Part shown: positions 26,644 through 45,540 of the stretch, one piece after another
Position numbering within the stretch: position 1 is the stretch's first letter
Layout of the letters: each line of letters begins with the position of its first letter
DNA from: Nitzschia sp. DOCU1
Taxonomy: Eukaryota > Bacillariophyta > Bacillariophyceae > Bacillariales > Bacillariaceae
DNA: 64,000 nt
Direction of reading: 5' to 3'
Assembly (NCBI GenBank): GCA_951394045.1
Contig: OX595998.1
Span: forward strand, 1,302,001-1,366,000
Made by a program: the position numbers and the translations under genes
Notes under the pieces: generated by a model
What the model saw: the letters and a program-made list of their open reading frames with translations, nothing else
Database searches by the model: none
Told to the model about the DNA's origin: nothing

Positions 26644-27854
26644 TCACCATTGACCACCCGTGTAGTTTTCATCGTCTTCATCGTATCCCTCCTGGAAATA
26701 CGTGTCATCATTAACTTCTTCTTGATAATCATGGGGATCAGTCGATTCAGCCAGATAGTTGTCTTGAACACCCGGATCTGTTGGCAGTTCCGAATGCGAA
26801 AGATGAGCATCTTGATTATACCCTGCCAAATCATCAACGTAGTGTGCAGCTTGTTGGACTCGCATGGGTTGAAATCGACCACATCCTGCAAATCCACTGC
26901 GTCCCTGATAGCATCCAGGAGATGCGCTTGAACCTGTACTCACCCTTGTATGCGGTGTATTCAAACGCTGATATTGAGCTTGCGGAGTGTAACCGCCTTG
27001 CCAAGCTCCTGGTGCAGCTTGAGAACCTTGATTGTAATAACCGCGGCCCTGATGGTTGTAATAGCCACATCCTTGATTGTGATAATTACCATCACGGTAT
27101 CCACGACCGAAGCCGCGTCCTTGGTATCCTTGTTGAGCACGACCACGTCCACCTTGTCCACCACCACGAGCATTGTTTAATTCCTAGATCCTATTATGGA
27201 TCTCTTTTTGTTCTGCAAAGTAATTAGTGATGTCCTCGTACGAAGATGTCACCACTGAAAGATTGCTTCTGCCAAAATGGTCCTTCCATTCTTGGAGCAT
27301 GGCCATATGCAAAAGATATTTAAGCTCCAGCTCCGAGTATGGTTCCGTATCGTTGGCACCTGGAAACCATTTCATCAACCAATTGAGGAATCGGTATCAC
27401 GAGGCCAATTCACCGACTGAAAGTTTGAACGGCTTAGGAGCAGTGTCCATGTAAAGCCTTTGTTTAGGAATATCCGATTCCCGTAAGAACTTCTTGACAA
27501 ACTCAGCAATAGCGAGCTTGAAAGTATTGTTAGTCTCAGTTCCTTGAGTTGCTTGAGCAATATCCCATTGATCTCGGATAGTGCCTCTGAGACATTCGCA
27601 GAACTTATCGAACTTCTTGGGACCACTCGACAAGTTGAGTTGCCCTGCGCCTGCGACATCATGAAATTAATCAATTCAATATTGAGCTCATCTGCCAAAG
27701 GAAACAGTGCCTTGCGTTTTTCATGCACCGGGGCATTATTCGTTCCATTGTTGACTGTCGCAATGATTGACGCTTGACGCAACTCGTTCAATTTCAACTC
27801 CGTTATCGGAATCACAGGAGCACAGCTGGCAGCAGCACTCACCGAAAGACTCAT
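26644..27854 (-). pseudogene. Element F Gag, frameshifted
   Basis: The probable start is the ATG at 27854-27852 (MSLSVSAAASCAPV). The frame is lost near 27640 and continues in two other frames down to 26644. The middle piece contains gag-like helices (FDKFCECLRGTIRDQWDIA; WFPGANDTEPYSELELKYLL). The C-terminal part is Gly/Arg/Tyr/Gln-rich with GRG and GYYN-like repeats, then acidic. No zinc knuckle was seen, so nucleic-acid binding would rely on the RG-rich segment. Confidence 0.65.
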
Positions 27855-28223
27855 GGTGATGGGGTAAGAAAACTCACAACCTGTTAAGAGAAAGAGAGGA
27901 AGGTAAAAGCCAACAGATGAAACAAATTTCACTTGCCGGTCTTGTAGAAGATAGTACTGATTGTACGCGAACTTGCTTCTGAATTCGGAGTGAACTACGC
28001 GTGAGAGACAATCAGCAACTATCAAGTATTATGAGGGCTACGAATGAGGAGGACATGCATCAGTGAAAGCATATGTCAGTGGAGGTGTGCCAATGATAGG
28101 TGACGGCATCACATACGACTTGTTTGACCAATAGTAGAACAACTACAGGTACGCATGACAATACAATACGTAGGTAAAAAAGCAGACGACCTGACAGACA
28201 TTCAGAACGTACTGTAGTACTAG

Positions 28224-28240
28224 TAGCATGATTCATTCTT
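28224..28240. repeat. Left target duplication of the LINE
   Basis: TAGCATGATTCATTCTT, 17 bp, is repeated exactly at 42119-42135. The ATG within it at 28228 is part of the target site and is unlikely to be the ORF1 start. Confidence 0.85.
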
Positions 28241-28326
28241 ACTTTCTGCCAGACAGAGAGCGCAGCAGTGCGAGAAACTTAGCCGTAGCAATTTTCCGTA
28301 AATTTCTACAGAGAAAACTAACTACC

Positions 28327-29596
28327 ATGTACATCGCTCCTACCTCTACCGTCAACTATCCGTCCACCGGATACACCGGCACTGGTAAGGTGATTGTCCA
28401 TCGTTGTCGTCTCGAAATTGCACCGAAAACAAGCTCCGCCCGGGTGAATGCCGCTGGTTCCTTGATTCAAGTCGTGAAACGCCTCGCTGCAGCCGCTGAA
28501 GCCTATGACTCTATCAAGTTTAAGGATACAAAGGGCCGAGCCTTTTCTCCGGGCAATCCTCCAGACATGACTACATTTTTGGAGGATTTTGGTGTAGTGA
28601 ACGTCAACGGAAAGAGTCAAAAAGTCGTGCTGGGATTTACCATCGAGGCAAAAACACCATTTTCCACGCTTAAGGCCCGCTCCGATATGGCTTGGTGGCA
28701 CTCCAACGGCTTTTATTTGCGCAAACATCCCATCCCCTTTGAACATGGTATGGACACCATTCTCTTGGGTTATTGGACCTTGGAGCATCCCCGTTTCTTC
28801 GATCATGCCCAATTGGTCACAAAGGCTAATTTGGCTTTTCAGTGTGCCTGGGATGAGTTTGGTGAGAAATCCACGGAAGCTGAACTCGATTTGAGGTTCA
28901 AAGAATTTCAGTTGGCAAGCTGGACAAACAACCGGGAGGAGGATATCGAGCTCCCTGTTGGCCTTGAACAGGCAACCGTCAAGTACCAATTTGGTGGCGG
29001 CAGGAAGGAAACTTCGGTAATCCAGATGACAGTGCCTAGAGCTGCCCTTGCTTGTGCTAAGTTCTTGATGGACCGGGCCCTCACCTACTCTACCAAGATG
29101 AAAGATTTCATTCCGTTTGCGCTCTCCAAGGAAGATCCTTGTTTGTTCGGTAAATGGATGGAGAAACATGATGATTTTATGTTTACCCACCGCAATATTC
29201 AGATTCATGGGATTTCCACCTTTGGGGAGTTTGTCAGCACTATTGATGTTGACCAATCGCTGCAGCAGCATTTGGAAAGTAATTCGGAGATTCATCGCAT
29301 GTACCCTGACTTCGACAATGGTCGTATTCACATTTCTGTCACCGATACCACTATTGGCAGCGTTATCCCCTGGATTGATAAATTGTTGACGAGTACCAAG
29401 TACCATCGCTACACGGGCAGGTATTCCTCGGCAACCAAGTCCGCGTCTGGTAGCACTTTGGGCGGTCAAAGCACCACCACTGGGAAATATTCTACCCTGT
29501 TTGCATGGCCTGCTGATGAAGAGTCCCTTGGTGCCAGCACTATCCGATCTGCAAAATCCTCGGCAAAGAAATCTGCGTGGCAACGCCCCGCCCCCA
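28327..29596 (+). pseudogene. LINE ORF1, first part, split by element D
   Basis: The start chosen is ATG 28327 (MYIAPTSTV) in ACTACCATG; an earlier ATG at 28228 lies in the target duplication. The frame stays open to 29596, where D's LTR begins. After D and one copy of CCCCA it resumes at 35352 in the same frame, and the two parts make 596 residues exactly. This half has no zinc knuckle or RRM that I recognise; it is a mixed-charge globular sequence. The frame seen to run on into the LTR to 29748 is an artefact. ORF1 proteins of LINEs bind the element RNA; whether this one does so is inference from position. Confidence 0.8.
29592..29596. repeat. Target duplication of element D, left copy
   Basis: CCCCA directly before D's left LTR, repeated at 35347-35351 directly after its right LTR. 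Confidence 0.9.
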
Positions 29597-34703
<5,107 letters not shown>

Positions 34704-34728
34704 CCTTCAAACGGGAGTTTTAAAACTG

Positions 34729-35871
<1,143 letters not shown>

Positions 35872-35872
<1 letters not shown>

Positions 35873-38800
35873 TGTCCATCCAGGACAACCAGATGGTGGC
35901 GCCGGTTTTACTGCTTCCAGCTCCTCATGCACCTGTCCAAACGCGACTCCGGCCTCCACCCACTCCCGCAGACTCTCAGTGGCAAGGCGACCCAATGGCA
36001 GACGTTAAACCAGATGGCGCAACAAGATTGGTGTTTCAAAATGTTCGGGGCTTGAAGAAAAATCAAAAAGAAGATACCTTGCAGGATATTGTTCGCCTTC
36101 AACAGACCCTTGGGATTGACATTCTTGGTATCTCCGAGCACCATCAGGATCTTACCAAGATCACACGGAAACTGGCTCTTAGCGACACAGTTCACCGTAT
36201 CGCTCCCAGTCAAGCAGCTTGTCAGTTTGATTCCAGTCAGGAACACACGGAGTCAGGACATCAAATGGGCGGCACAGGTTTGACTATGGTTGGGCCCCTT
36301 GTTTCGAAAATTGATGCTCAGGGGCGTGGGGGCGATTCTATGGGCCGGTGGAGTTATATGCATCTGCGCCGCAAGGCCGCTCCTCCGATAACAGTGTTCT
36401 CTGCATATCAAGTATGCCGAAATGCTACTAACGCAATTGGCCAGACGGCGCTTCATCAACAAAGCCGCGCCCTTGATATCGAAGGCCGAACCCTCCATCC
36501 CCGAGCAGCCTTTATCCACGACTTGACGAAGCAGATCCAAAAATTCCAGGAAATGGGCCACGATATTATTCTCGGCGGGGATTTCAACGAAACAATGGAA
36601 GACGCATGATCCGGGATCCTGCGGTTGGCAACGGCAACTAATTTGTCCGACCCCTGGTATTTGCATCATTCGGAAGGGCCCTCTTTCCGGTCCCATGAAT
36701 GGGGCTCCAAACGTATTGATGCCGTCTTTCTTTCTGAGGGTTTGATTCCGAGTATTTCCAAATTAGGTTATGCTCCTTTCGACAGGTTTCTGAACAGCGA
36801 TCATCGTGGCGTCTACATTGAATTCGACACAACCTAACTCTTCGGTAACTCGGTTGATCCCTTGCCAGGTATCGCGTTTCGATCTGTGAAAACGTCCGAC
36901 AAAAGTGCCGTCACAAACTTTGTAGAGTCTACATACAATCACCTGCAAGCAAATTCTGCCTTTGATAAAGTCAAAGACTTGGATTCTGACGCCCTCACAC
37001 CAGCGGCTGTGGAACAATTGGATGCCCTCATTGGCGATGCAGGTAATTCTGGAGAAGGGCATTGCCGACGTCGTCGTACAGCATGGTACTCCGACGAACT
37101 CGTCCAAGCACGGTTTCAAGTTCAGATTCTTCGAAGCCAGTTGTCGGCCCTAAAGCACAACAAAGACCGCCTTGCTGGACTACAAGAACGAATCGCATCT
37201 GTCGGAATCCAGTTTGACATCCCCACTACCATCCCTGCCACTCGGGTGGCTCTTGCCCTTGCCGAAAAGCGGTTGCTTCGAAAACAAGCCTCCAGTGAAC
37301 CCATTCGTCGAGCCGAACTCAATGCGAAGATTGACCATGCAAATGACACACGTGATACTGCTAGAGCCAAGATTCTCAAAAAGATAAACAAGTTTGAATC
37401 CGGCAGGAAGACTTGGGACACTATGGCTCGCATCGCCAATTCTCAGGGAAATATACAACGCTTGGACCGCCTGGAAATACCGGCATCGTGGCCCGAGCCT
37501 GATGCCACTCTTGATGGAGTACAAAATCTGGAAAATCCCGCCGATTGCACTAGTTGGAAGATGATCACCGAACCGGCCTTGATCGAATATTATTTAATGC
37601 TTCGGAATCGACTTCATTTTGGCCAAGCGCAAGGAACCCCATTCACCATCCCACCTCTGTCCAATGATATTGACTGGATGGCTAACTCTCCCTTCGTAGA
37701 AGACGTGCTCACTGGCGAGTACAAAATGTCTGTACCAACACCCCAATGTGAGCAGTTACTTCAAGAGTGCCATGCCACTTCGGCATTAGACGCTGTCCCG
37801 GCCGAGTTATCGATTGACGATTTCGCGGGTAAAATGAAGAAATGGAGAGAATCCACCACCACCTCTCCATCAGGCCGTCATCTTGGTCGTTACAAAGCTC
37901 TGTTTACTTCCAGCATCTATGATGAGTCCACCCATCCTCAAGCATTTCAAGAATTTGAAGCCAAACAGAAGGCAATCGCTGGCCTGGTCCTATCACTTAT
38001 CAATTATTGCATACGTAATACATATGTACTTAGTCGATGGAAATCAATTGTGAATACAATGATCTTCAAAGATGCTGGAGAATACAAGATTCATCGACTC
38101 CGAGTAATCCATATCTACGAAGCCGATTTCAATCTTGTTTTGGCTGTCAAGTGGCGCCAACTCCTTGGCCATGCCGATGCCTATGGAATTATCAACGATG
38201 GCCAATACGGGGGCCGCCCTGGATGCGAAGCCCAATCCTTGACATTCCTCGAGGAACTCAAATATGATATTGCCTACGTGTCTCGTCGGTCCTTGATTAA
38301 TTTTGACAATGACGCTATGAGTTGCTACAATCGGATTATTGTTGCCCTTGCGTCTCTCATCAATCGCAAATACGGTCAACATCGGAGCATCGTTGCTGTC
38401 CACGCGAAGACTTTAAAAGAGGCTAAATACAAGCTACGAACCGCTATTGGGATCTTGGACCTGGAATATTCTCATTGCGAGGCGTTCCCCATTCATGGCA
38501 CTGGCCAGGGCTCAGGGAACTCTCCAGGAATATGGCTTTTCATTTCCTCCACCTTGTTTGATGCCCATGCCAAACAAGCTCATGGCGCTACTTTCGTGGC
38601 CCCAAACGGTAAATATTCCACGCGACTGACAATGGTTGGCTTTGTGGACGATTCCACTGGTACTTGATTTTCAACCCCAGCAAGAGACTACTATTGATGA
38701 GCTCATTGATCGAATGCAACATGACGCCCAACTATGGAACGACCTATTATTTTGTTCTGGTGGTCGTTTAGAGCTCAAGAAGTGCTCCTACCATATCTTA

Positions 38801-41800
38801 AATTTTTCGTTCCGACCCGATGGCACTCCAGTGGTCCTTGTGGACACTCCCGATAAACGGATCTTGGTCAGGGACTCCCTCACCGCAGAACAACTTCCCA
38901 TCGAAGCGAAAGGCGCAAAAGAGCCACACAAGACCCTCGGTCACATCAAATCACCATTGGAGCCTCAGACTACTACAGTTCCCACAAACCTTTCCGCTCC
39001 CCGCCCTCTCAATCAGATACAAACTTTAGTGAAAAAGGCCAAGACTCTGAGTGTCAAGATTGGCATGAGCCCCATCGCACGCTATGGCGCCTTTTTAGTG
39101 TACCACGCAATGTATCTCGCAAGTATCAAGTATGTGCTTCCGCAATCCTTCTTTCCCCAAAAGACCCTGAATAAGGCACAACGACAATCCATGGGCGCAA
39201 TTATCGCAAAGTGCGGGCTTGCCAGGACAACTCCAACTGCTCTCATTTATGCACCTACCGAATATGCTGGCGGCGGCTTTGTGATGTGGTACACTCTACA
39301 AGGCGAGGGTCAGGTTCTGTTGTTTATTAAACACTGGCGAACCGGCACTGTCATTTCCAATGTATTGCGAGTGGATCTGGCTTGGCGCCAGTGGCAGTCC
39401 GGAATGTCTCAATCCATTCTCATTGACCTAACGACGCCCCTTCCACATTTGGAAGGACGATGGATCCCGAGTCTACGAGCCTTTCTTGGGCATATTGGCG
39501 GAGCTCTACGTGTGGACGAAGATTTTGTAGCTCCTTTACAACGCCTTGGTGATATGCACATTATGCAACGAGCCGTCACTGATGCGGAATTGACTGATAA
39601 GGATATTCGGGTCATTAATTATTGTCGGCTGTACCTTCATGTGGTGACTATCTCCGACCTCTTTAATACCGCTGGCACCCAGATTTTGGAACACATGTGG
39701 CATTGCAACCGCCCTGCCTGGTTCGATCCGACTCAGATTGTCACTATTCAGAAATGACCAAGCGCTTATCAGATAACACATCGGTGGTAAAAATTTCTTT
39801 TATCGTGGTGTACCCACAGCGGTTATTCGCTTCCGACAGTGGACCTTGGTTCATGGCTACTCACTGCCGACAAGCTTCATCTTCGCCGTGAAAGTTACCT
39901 GGTCCCAGGTCCCTATCCTACTCTGTATCACTGGGTGGAAAATAGCTACTGGGAGTATCAACCCCTTTCCAATGACAGAAATGCCTTTCGCCCAAACCAT
40001 GCCACGGCCAACTGGAGTCCTACTTCAGTCGCCGTCCCGGTTGACGTTCAAGCCGAATCTAGCGACGTCATCCGCTTGCTTCAGGTCCAGCCTCTCCAGC
40101 CCATTCCGCTGCCTCCGCTTCCCGTGAATTACGACTTCCAAGACTACCTGATGACCTTACCCGAGTGGGAGCAACCTCTTTTGGCAAATATTCACTTCTA
40201 TTCGGGTCCTTATGAAATTCTTGATTATTTGGCTCATCTCGAACCCACCGAATCTCTTCTCGCAGTGTCGGACGGTGGTGCTATTCCAGACACTACCATG
40301 AGCTTTGGGGTTGTGATCGGAACATCAGCAGGTGACCCACTCATCGAGAATTCAGGCATGGCCTTTGGCGAGCCGTCTTCCTTCCGTGCTGAAGGTACAG
40401 GCCAATTATCTGCAGTCAGGATCTTATATCATCTGGTCCAATACACCGGCATCCCACTCCCTCCCCACCTGTCAATTGTGGCCATCAGCGACAATGCTGG
40501 TTTAGTGAAGCGCGATTCCGCCCGGACAGCCTACAAGGTAGTATTCCCCAATGCAACACTTGCATCCGATTGGGACCTCACCGAGGCCATTTCGACACCT
40601 ACAAAGCTATCCACCATGATGCCATGTCCTACAAATGGGTGAAGGGCCATCAGGATCGTGATCACCATGGTCCTCTGAGCACAGAAGCGAAATTTAATAT
40701 CCGTGCGGACGAATTGGCTACTCAGGAACTGTTGGGCCATATTCCAAATCCTCGCCTGACTCCCTTGTACCCGAGCACGAAATGCATTTTTGATCTAAAT
40801 GGGAGATCAGTCCATGGTCATTATATCACGGCCATCCGACGCGCTGCTGCGGAGCCCGCATACTTCGAATATCTCGAGAACCGCCACAATTGGAGTTTTG
40901 ATACAAGAACCACCGTAGACTGGCCATGCTTCCGAGCGGCGTCCAAATCATATTCCCCATCTGACGTTCATTGCCTAAAACTTGTCCATGACAAATTGCC
41001 TACACGCAACCTGAAAGCAAAAATGGAGCCCTGGACCACGGTTGCATGCCACCATTGCAAAGAGCCCGAAACATTCGACCATCTCATGAAGTGCGACAAT
41101 TCCATCTCTGTCTCCTTCCGGTCCGCAATTAGTGCAGCTGTCATTCAGTATTGTCACCACAAACAAGCGCCCCAGGCCTTCACCGTCCTTTTCAATGACA
41201 CTTTATCAGCATGGCTTCGTGGAGAAGATCCCACTGAGAAGCACCCAATTATTGGTCGATCCCAGCAAGCCATTGGATGGCGTCTTTTACCCCGTGGCTT
41301 TCTATCGGTTGAATGGCGACGGTGGTTGGAATTGACTACACACAGGGACGCAATGGATCGGTTGAATGAGAAATACGATGACGAATATGAATCCGACAGC
41401 AGCAAACTGGAATTTTTTGTGGAGTGTCTCGATGACTCCCAAAGCCCCAAATCCTTCACCGCAGTGTCAGAGCCCAAACTGTTCATGTCTGGCCTGATCA
41501 AAGTTGTTTGGAAAGAATTGAGCACCCTATGGCAACAACACCTTGATGACATCCACACCACAGAAACATCAAAGAATTCACCGGCAAAACGCCAGGAGCT
41601 AGTGGCACGTATCAGGATCATGCAACAACAACGCTCCAAAGTTCTCTTTGAGCATCGGACAAAGTACTTTCATTCTAACTTGGAACAGTACCTCGACACA
41701 GCATCCTACCTCCAACTGTCTGATTACCTTCGGACATATCAACCTGCCATAGCTGCAAGTGTCCGGAGGGAAAGCAAACGGGACTCGACCAACCGGTCCT

Positions 41801-41976
41801 TGTTTACCTTCCTTGGCTTTTCTCGACACCCGGCTGAAACAACCATCCGACAATCCATTCCTCCGAGCGATTTGGCTGAGGGGCCAAATCCCCCACACAA
41901 GCATTCAAGATGGCGCACTTCCGTTGATGATAGCCAACAGCGCTCCCTCCGTGATTATTTCTCCCCACCCAATTAA
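35872..41976 (+). pseudogene. LINE ORF2: endonuclease, reverse transcriptase, RNase H
   Basis: It begins with ATG at 35872, overlapping the ORF1 stop by one base. An APE-type endonuclease follows: QNVRG, GISEHH, GGDFNE, and after a TGA at 36607-36609, WGSKRIDAVF and SDHRG. A TAA at 36835 precedes the RT, which shows FDNDAMSCYNRI (motif A) and FVDD (motif C, near 38642); the frame shifts near 38660 and stops again at 39755. RNase H has SDGG, FRAE, ISDN and, after a frameshift near 40590, WVKGHQD. The end carries CHHCKEPETFDHLMKC, a CX2C-H-C zinc motif usual after LINE RTs. At least three stops and two frameshifts make it inactive. The LINE clade was not assigned. Confidence 0.85.
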
Positions 41977-42118
41977 CCAGTTCTCCCCTCCCCCCTCCTT
42001 GCCGCCATTCTACATGGACATCTTCACCCCCTCTCCCTCCCCAGGTGTTACCGTTAGGTAGCTCCGAAGTAGCTGTGGTCACCCACACTACTATAATAAG
42101 ATTTAATATTGATATTGA

Positions 42119-42135
42119 TAGCATGATTCATTCTT
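42119..42135. repeat. Right target duplication of the LINE
   Basis: Exact 17-bp copy of 28224-28240, directly after the LINE tail. Host sequence continues from 42136. Confidence 0.85.
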
Positions 42136-42654
42136 CTACTTGCTAGCAAGAGCAGTACCCACATGGATTTGTGTTGGTTTTTGCTCGGCCCATCATTCAA
42201 ATGGGTAAATGATGAGATCATCTTGTCGTGGTCTCCTATCTGCTGTACATACACGTAAATGCATGCTGCCACGACTCCTCAGACTACAAATGATGAATTC
42301 AAGTCGAACAAGTCCAAAATTGGAAATACGACATGTTTTGATTGGATGTAGATGGAATGTCGTCATCTCTATTTTTCGCTCAACGGCTTTGTCCCGCGTA
42401 GTCAAGCTACCTGCCTTCCGACGATGACGAGCGCTCGGAGTGCCCCAGTTTTCCGCTGGATAGCAAGGCCATTTTGCCATATCCTTGTCAAACCCTCGTT
42501 CTTGCTTGCTTCTAAAATAGTAGCAGCAAAGGCCGACGGGAGAAAAAGCAAACGACCCATCCATCACATCCTTGTTCCACCAGCATTTCTGGCCTCGTTG
42601 TTGTTGTTGCTGTGTACTCCATCCAGTCCGATCTACATTGCATCCCCCAGCACC
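42136..42654. other. Presumed promoter and 5' leader of the MFS gene
   Basis: No separate gene is seen. The MFS reading frame is open back to an ATG at 42352, but this part reads like untranslated leader. Confidence 0.4.
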
Positions 42655-45390
42655 ATGACGGCTATGAGTAGTCGAGACAAAGTTATGCCATCGGTTGCTG
42701 CGGCGAATGCTATTTCCTCCAAGGAAGAAAGCAATACTGCTGCCGATACTTCTGTCAGCGCACAAAGCATGAGCAGTTTACTGGCACAAGCCCTGGAAGT
42801 TCCGAGTTTGGATCATCCGGCTACCAGTTCTAGTTTCGAAGACGCCACTGCCGAAGAAGAACAAGAAAGCATGTCCTCGTCCACTACGGCAACGCCTACT
42901 CTGAAATCCATCATGCCTTCTCATTTGTTTGGTTGCTCATTGTCGCCACCACCTCCATCATCATTTGATGATTATGAGTTTCAAAGTCCTGGCTTTGTCA
43001 TGCCGAAACATTTGGAAGAAATGATTTTGTTGCCCCAACATTCCGATTTTACCATTCCGACCAGTAATGCCAGATTTATTACCCATAGTGACAAGGCACC
43101 ACCCTTGGAAATTACACGACCACCCCCTGCGGCTACTGTCACAGCCACGGCTGATAATGACGACGACTCTCGACGAAGAATTTTTGGAAGTGGGGTCGGA
43201 CGACGATACGGGACGGCACATCCACCTCCTACTGCCAGACAAAAACAACAACAACAACGAGGACAACCGCCGCGGCATACAAATTATCACAGCCCTCCAC
43301 ATCCTCCTCCTCCTCCAGCAGAAACACCCTCCCAAGTGATATTTCATACTTCCACTGCCAATAACACTACAGTTCCTTCTGTCTCGCCATTGACACCCGC
43401 CAAGACATATCCCTTACATGATGGTACTATAGCCACCAACGGCAATAATGGCGACGACGACAATATTCCAGAGGAACTCTTGGTCGTTACAACACCCCAA
43501 AGACTCTTCTTGCGCCATCACACTACGAAACGAAGAAACCAATTTCATGAAACGGTCCATGCTCAATCCTTCTTGTTAGGCCTGGCGTTCATGGCCGTTT
43601 GGAGTCCCAACAATGCCATGGCACCCAACTTGACTCAAATGGCAGAAACCTTTCAAATGTCCGAGGCACAACGAGATTTGTATTTAGGAAGTTATTGTGC
43701 CTTGGCGTTAGGGGTCTTTTCTCTGCCAATCTCTGCCTTGCTTGGATTCATGGCCGACTTTTATTCCCGCAAACATTTATTTGTATGGTGTGTGGTGGGA
43801 GGCTCTTTAGCAAGTGCATGGACGGGATGGTCCACGAGTTTTGTATCCTTATTTTGGGCACGATTGTGCAGTGGCGGGTGCATGTCAGCGTCGGTACCCG
43901 TGGCTTTTTCATTATTGGGAGATTTGTTTAGTACTGCCGAACGGAATGCTGCATCGAGTGGATTGACCGCCATGATGGGACTTGGAATATTGTTGGGACA
44001 AGTTTATGCAGGAACGATTGGACCTACTCAAGGTTGGCAGTTTCCCTTTTTTGCGTCAGCGATATTGTCATTGACGACGGCATTATTGGTATTAATTTGG
44101 GTCCGAGAACCTGCCCGCGGTGCCAAGGAAAAAGCCTTACAGGGACTATTACAGTCGGGCAGCAAATACGAACGCCAATTGACCATTGCTGGCTTTATGC
44201 ATGCCATGACCCACAATCAATCCAACAGTCTATTGTTGTGGCAAGGTTTCTTTACGAGTTTACCATGGGGTATTGTCTTTTGCTTTTTGAATGATTATTT
44301 GAGTCAAGAAAAGGGATTTTCCGTTCCGGACGCCACGTTTATGGTCATGTTGTTTGGAGTCGGATGTGCGATCGGCGGTATTTTGGGTGGATACATTGGA
44401 CAGATTTGTCAACAACACAATCGGAGCCTGTTGCCGCTATTCATGGCAATCACGACTTTTGCGGGTACGCTGCCCTTTTTGGGTCTGCTGAATTCGGAAT
44501 TCCCCAACAAGCATGGCTACAAGGCCATGGGCTATTCTATTTTGGGTGGATGCATTGCGTCGTTACCATCTGTCAATGCTCGGCCGTGTATCTTAAATGT
44601 CAATCCACCCGAAACTCGGGGTGCAGCATTGACAGCGTCCAATCTCTTGATTACTCTGGGCCGAGGCATGGGTCCCAGTTGCATTACTTTGATGGGATCC
44701 ATCTTCTCTTTGAGTCGCCAAGCATCATTCAATATTACACTGTCTGTATTTTGGGCTATATCCGCGGTGTTATTGCTGTTTTTGGTCAAGACGCTGCCCA
44801 ATGATCAAGATGCCATGGAAGAAGGTTTGGCTCGTTATGCCGCCGAATTGGCACAACAACAAGCAGCCGCTGCGGCAGTTATCAATGGATATGGAAGTGT
44901 TACGCCGCGGCGAGATGGTCAGGATGATATGGATGAGGATGACTACCATCCCCTGCCGGCAACGCCGACCCGTGGACTCGTCCTGGACATGCCCCCAACG
45001 CCTCGCTCTGTATCTTCCGACCGTAATCATTTGAACAACAATGATGCAGAATCCTTGGTGAGCATTGAAGACTACATGACAAGCTTTGATGGCAATGCTG
45101 CCAGACGATCTCTTCAGTTTATGCAACAAGGCATTCAAGAGATCAAGGAAGAAATTGCTTGCTTTCATAATGGTTGTGGACCTTGCAGTGCCAGTGAGGT
45201 GGACGTCAATGAGCAGGATCGAGAAGACGAGGAAATCTTGGAGGATATATTGCCTCAAGAAGAATTGCGGAAGAGACAACATTTGTGGAAGCGGCAGCAA
45301 CAATTAATGACCGCCGAAACGCAAGGAAAGAACGACAATGACGACGCGGGTACAGACCATGAAGCGTCACCGCTACTGGGCGTGGTTTAG
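42655..45390 (+). CDS. Spinster-like major facilitator (MFS) transporter
   Basis: Predicted membrane carrier of 911 residues from ATG 42655 (CACCATGACG). About 295 N-terminal residues are low complexity (Ser, Pro, Gln) and probably cytosolic. The MFS core runs from about residue 296 to 707 with the first-half motif A in GFMADFYSRKHLF and about twelve hydrophobic segments, separated by a central loop (ARGAKEKALQ). The C-terminal 200 residues are acidic and end in EASPLLGVV, which contains a [DE]XXXL[LI] dileucine sorting signal, suggesting a vacuolar or endosomal membrane. The overall pattern (NLTQMAETFQMSEAQRDLYLG, ERNAASSG, NPPETRGAA) fits Spinster-type MFS proteins, some of which export lysophospholipids or sphingolipids from lysosomes. 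Substrate unknown. An upstream in-frame ATG at 42352 would add 101 residues without a clear domain. No intron was needed. Confidence 0.85.
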   Translation: MTAMSSRDKVMPSVAAANAISSKEESNTAADTSVSAQSMSSLLAQALEVPSLDHPATSSSFEDATAEEEQESMSSSTTATPTLKSIMPSHLFGCSLSPPPPSSFDDYEFQSPGFVMPKHLEEMILLPQHSDFTIPTSNARFITHSDKAPPLEITRPPPAATVTATADNDDDSRRRIFGSGVGRRYGTAHPPPTARQKQQQQRGQPPRHTNYHSPPHPPPPPAETPSQVIFHTSTANNTTVPSVSPLTPAKTYPLHDGTIATNGNNGDDDNIPEELLVVTTPQRLFLRHHTTKRRNQFHETVHAQSFLLGLAFMAVWSPNNAMAPNLTQMAETFQMSEAQRDLYLGSYCALALGVFSLPISALLGFMADFYSRKHLFVWCVVGGSLASAWTGWSTSFVSLFWARLCSGGCMSASVPVAFSLLGDLFSTAERNAASSGLTAMMGLGILLGQVYAGTIGPTQGWQFPFFASAILSLTTALLVLIWVREPARGAKEKALQGLLQSGSKYERQLTIAGFMHAMTHNQSNSLLLWQGFFTSLPWGIVFCFLNDYLSQEKGFSVPDATFMVMLFGVGCAIGGILGGYIGQICQQHNRSLLPLFMAITTFAGTLPFLGLLNSEFPNKHGYKAMGYSILGGCIASLPSVNARPCILNVNPPETRGAALTASNLLITLGRGMGPSCITLMGSIFSLSRQASFNITLSVFWAISAVLLLFLVKTLPNDQDAMEEGLARYAAELAQQQAAAAAVINGYGSVTPRRDGQDDMDEDDYHPLPATPTRGLVLDMPPTPRSVSSDRNHLNNNDAESLVSIEDYMTSFDGNAARRSLQFMQQGIQEIKEEIACFHNGCGPCSASEVDVNEQDREDEEILEDILPQEELRKRQHLWKRQQQLMTAETQGKNDNDDAGTDHEASPLLGVV

Positions 45391-45540
45391 TTTAACCTTG
45401 CAGGGCGTATAGCTTTGTATCGTTATAGAATAATACTACTCCAGTACTTTGCCTGTTCTTCAGCGTTGGGACTGCCCCGCGTCGATTTGTAGTACTGGTC
45501 GTGAGTCGAGCAGTAGTAGGACCGAACGCCGACAATGTCG

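Larger units (their letters stand above)
24030..28113 (-). mobile_element. Element F: third gypsy family, truncated and degenerate
   Basis: Minus-strand gypsy-type element. On the right it starts at an LTR edge (TGTGATGCC, 28113) that also occurs at 7080-7224. Gag begins near 27854, followed by protease, RT, RNase H and part of integrase, and the element stops at 24030 within the integrase core. Only one LTR region is present. It differs from A/B and C/D in sequence throughout. Multiple frameshifts show it is inactive. Confidence 0.85.

Noticed and set aside
42352..42654. An upstream ATG extending the MFS protein by 101 residues
   Set aside because: The added part has no domain or targeting pattern that fits; the ATG at 42655 has a better context. 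The choice remains uncertain.
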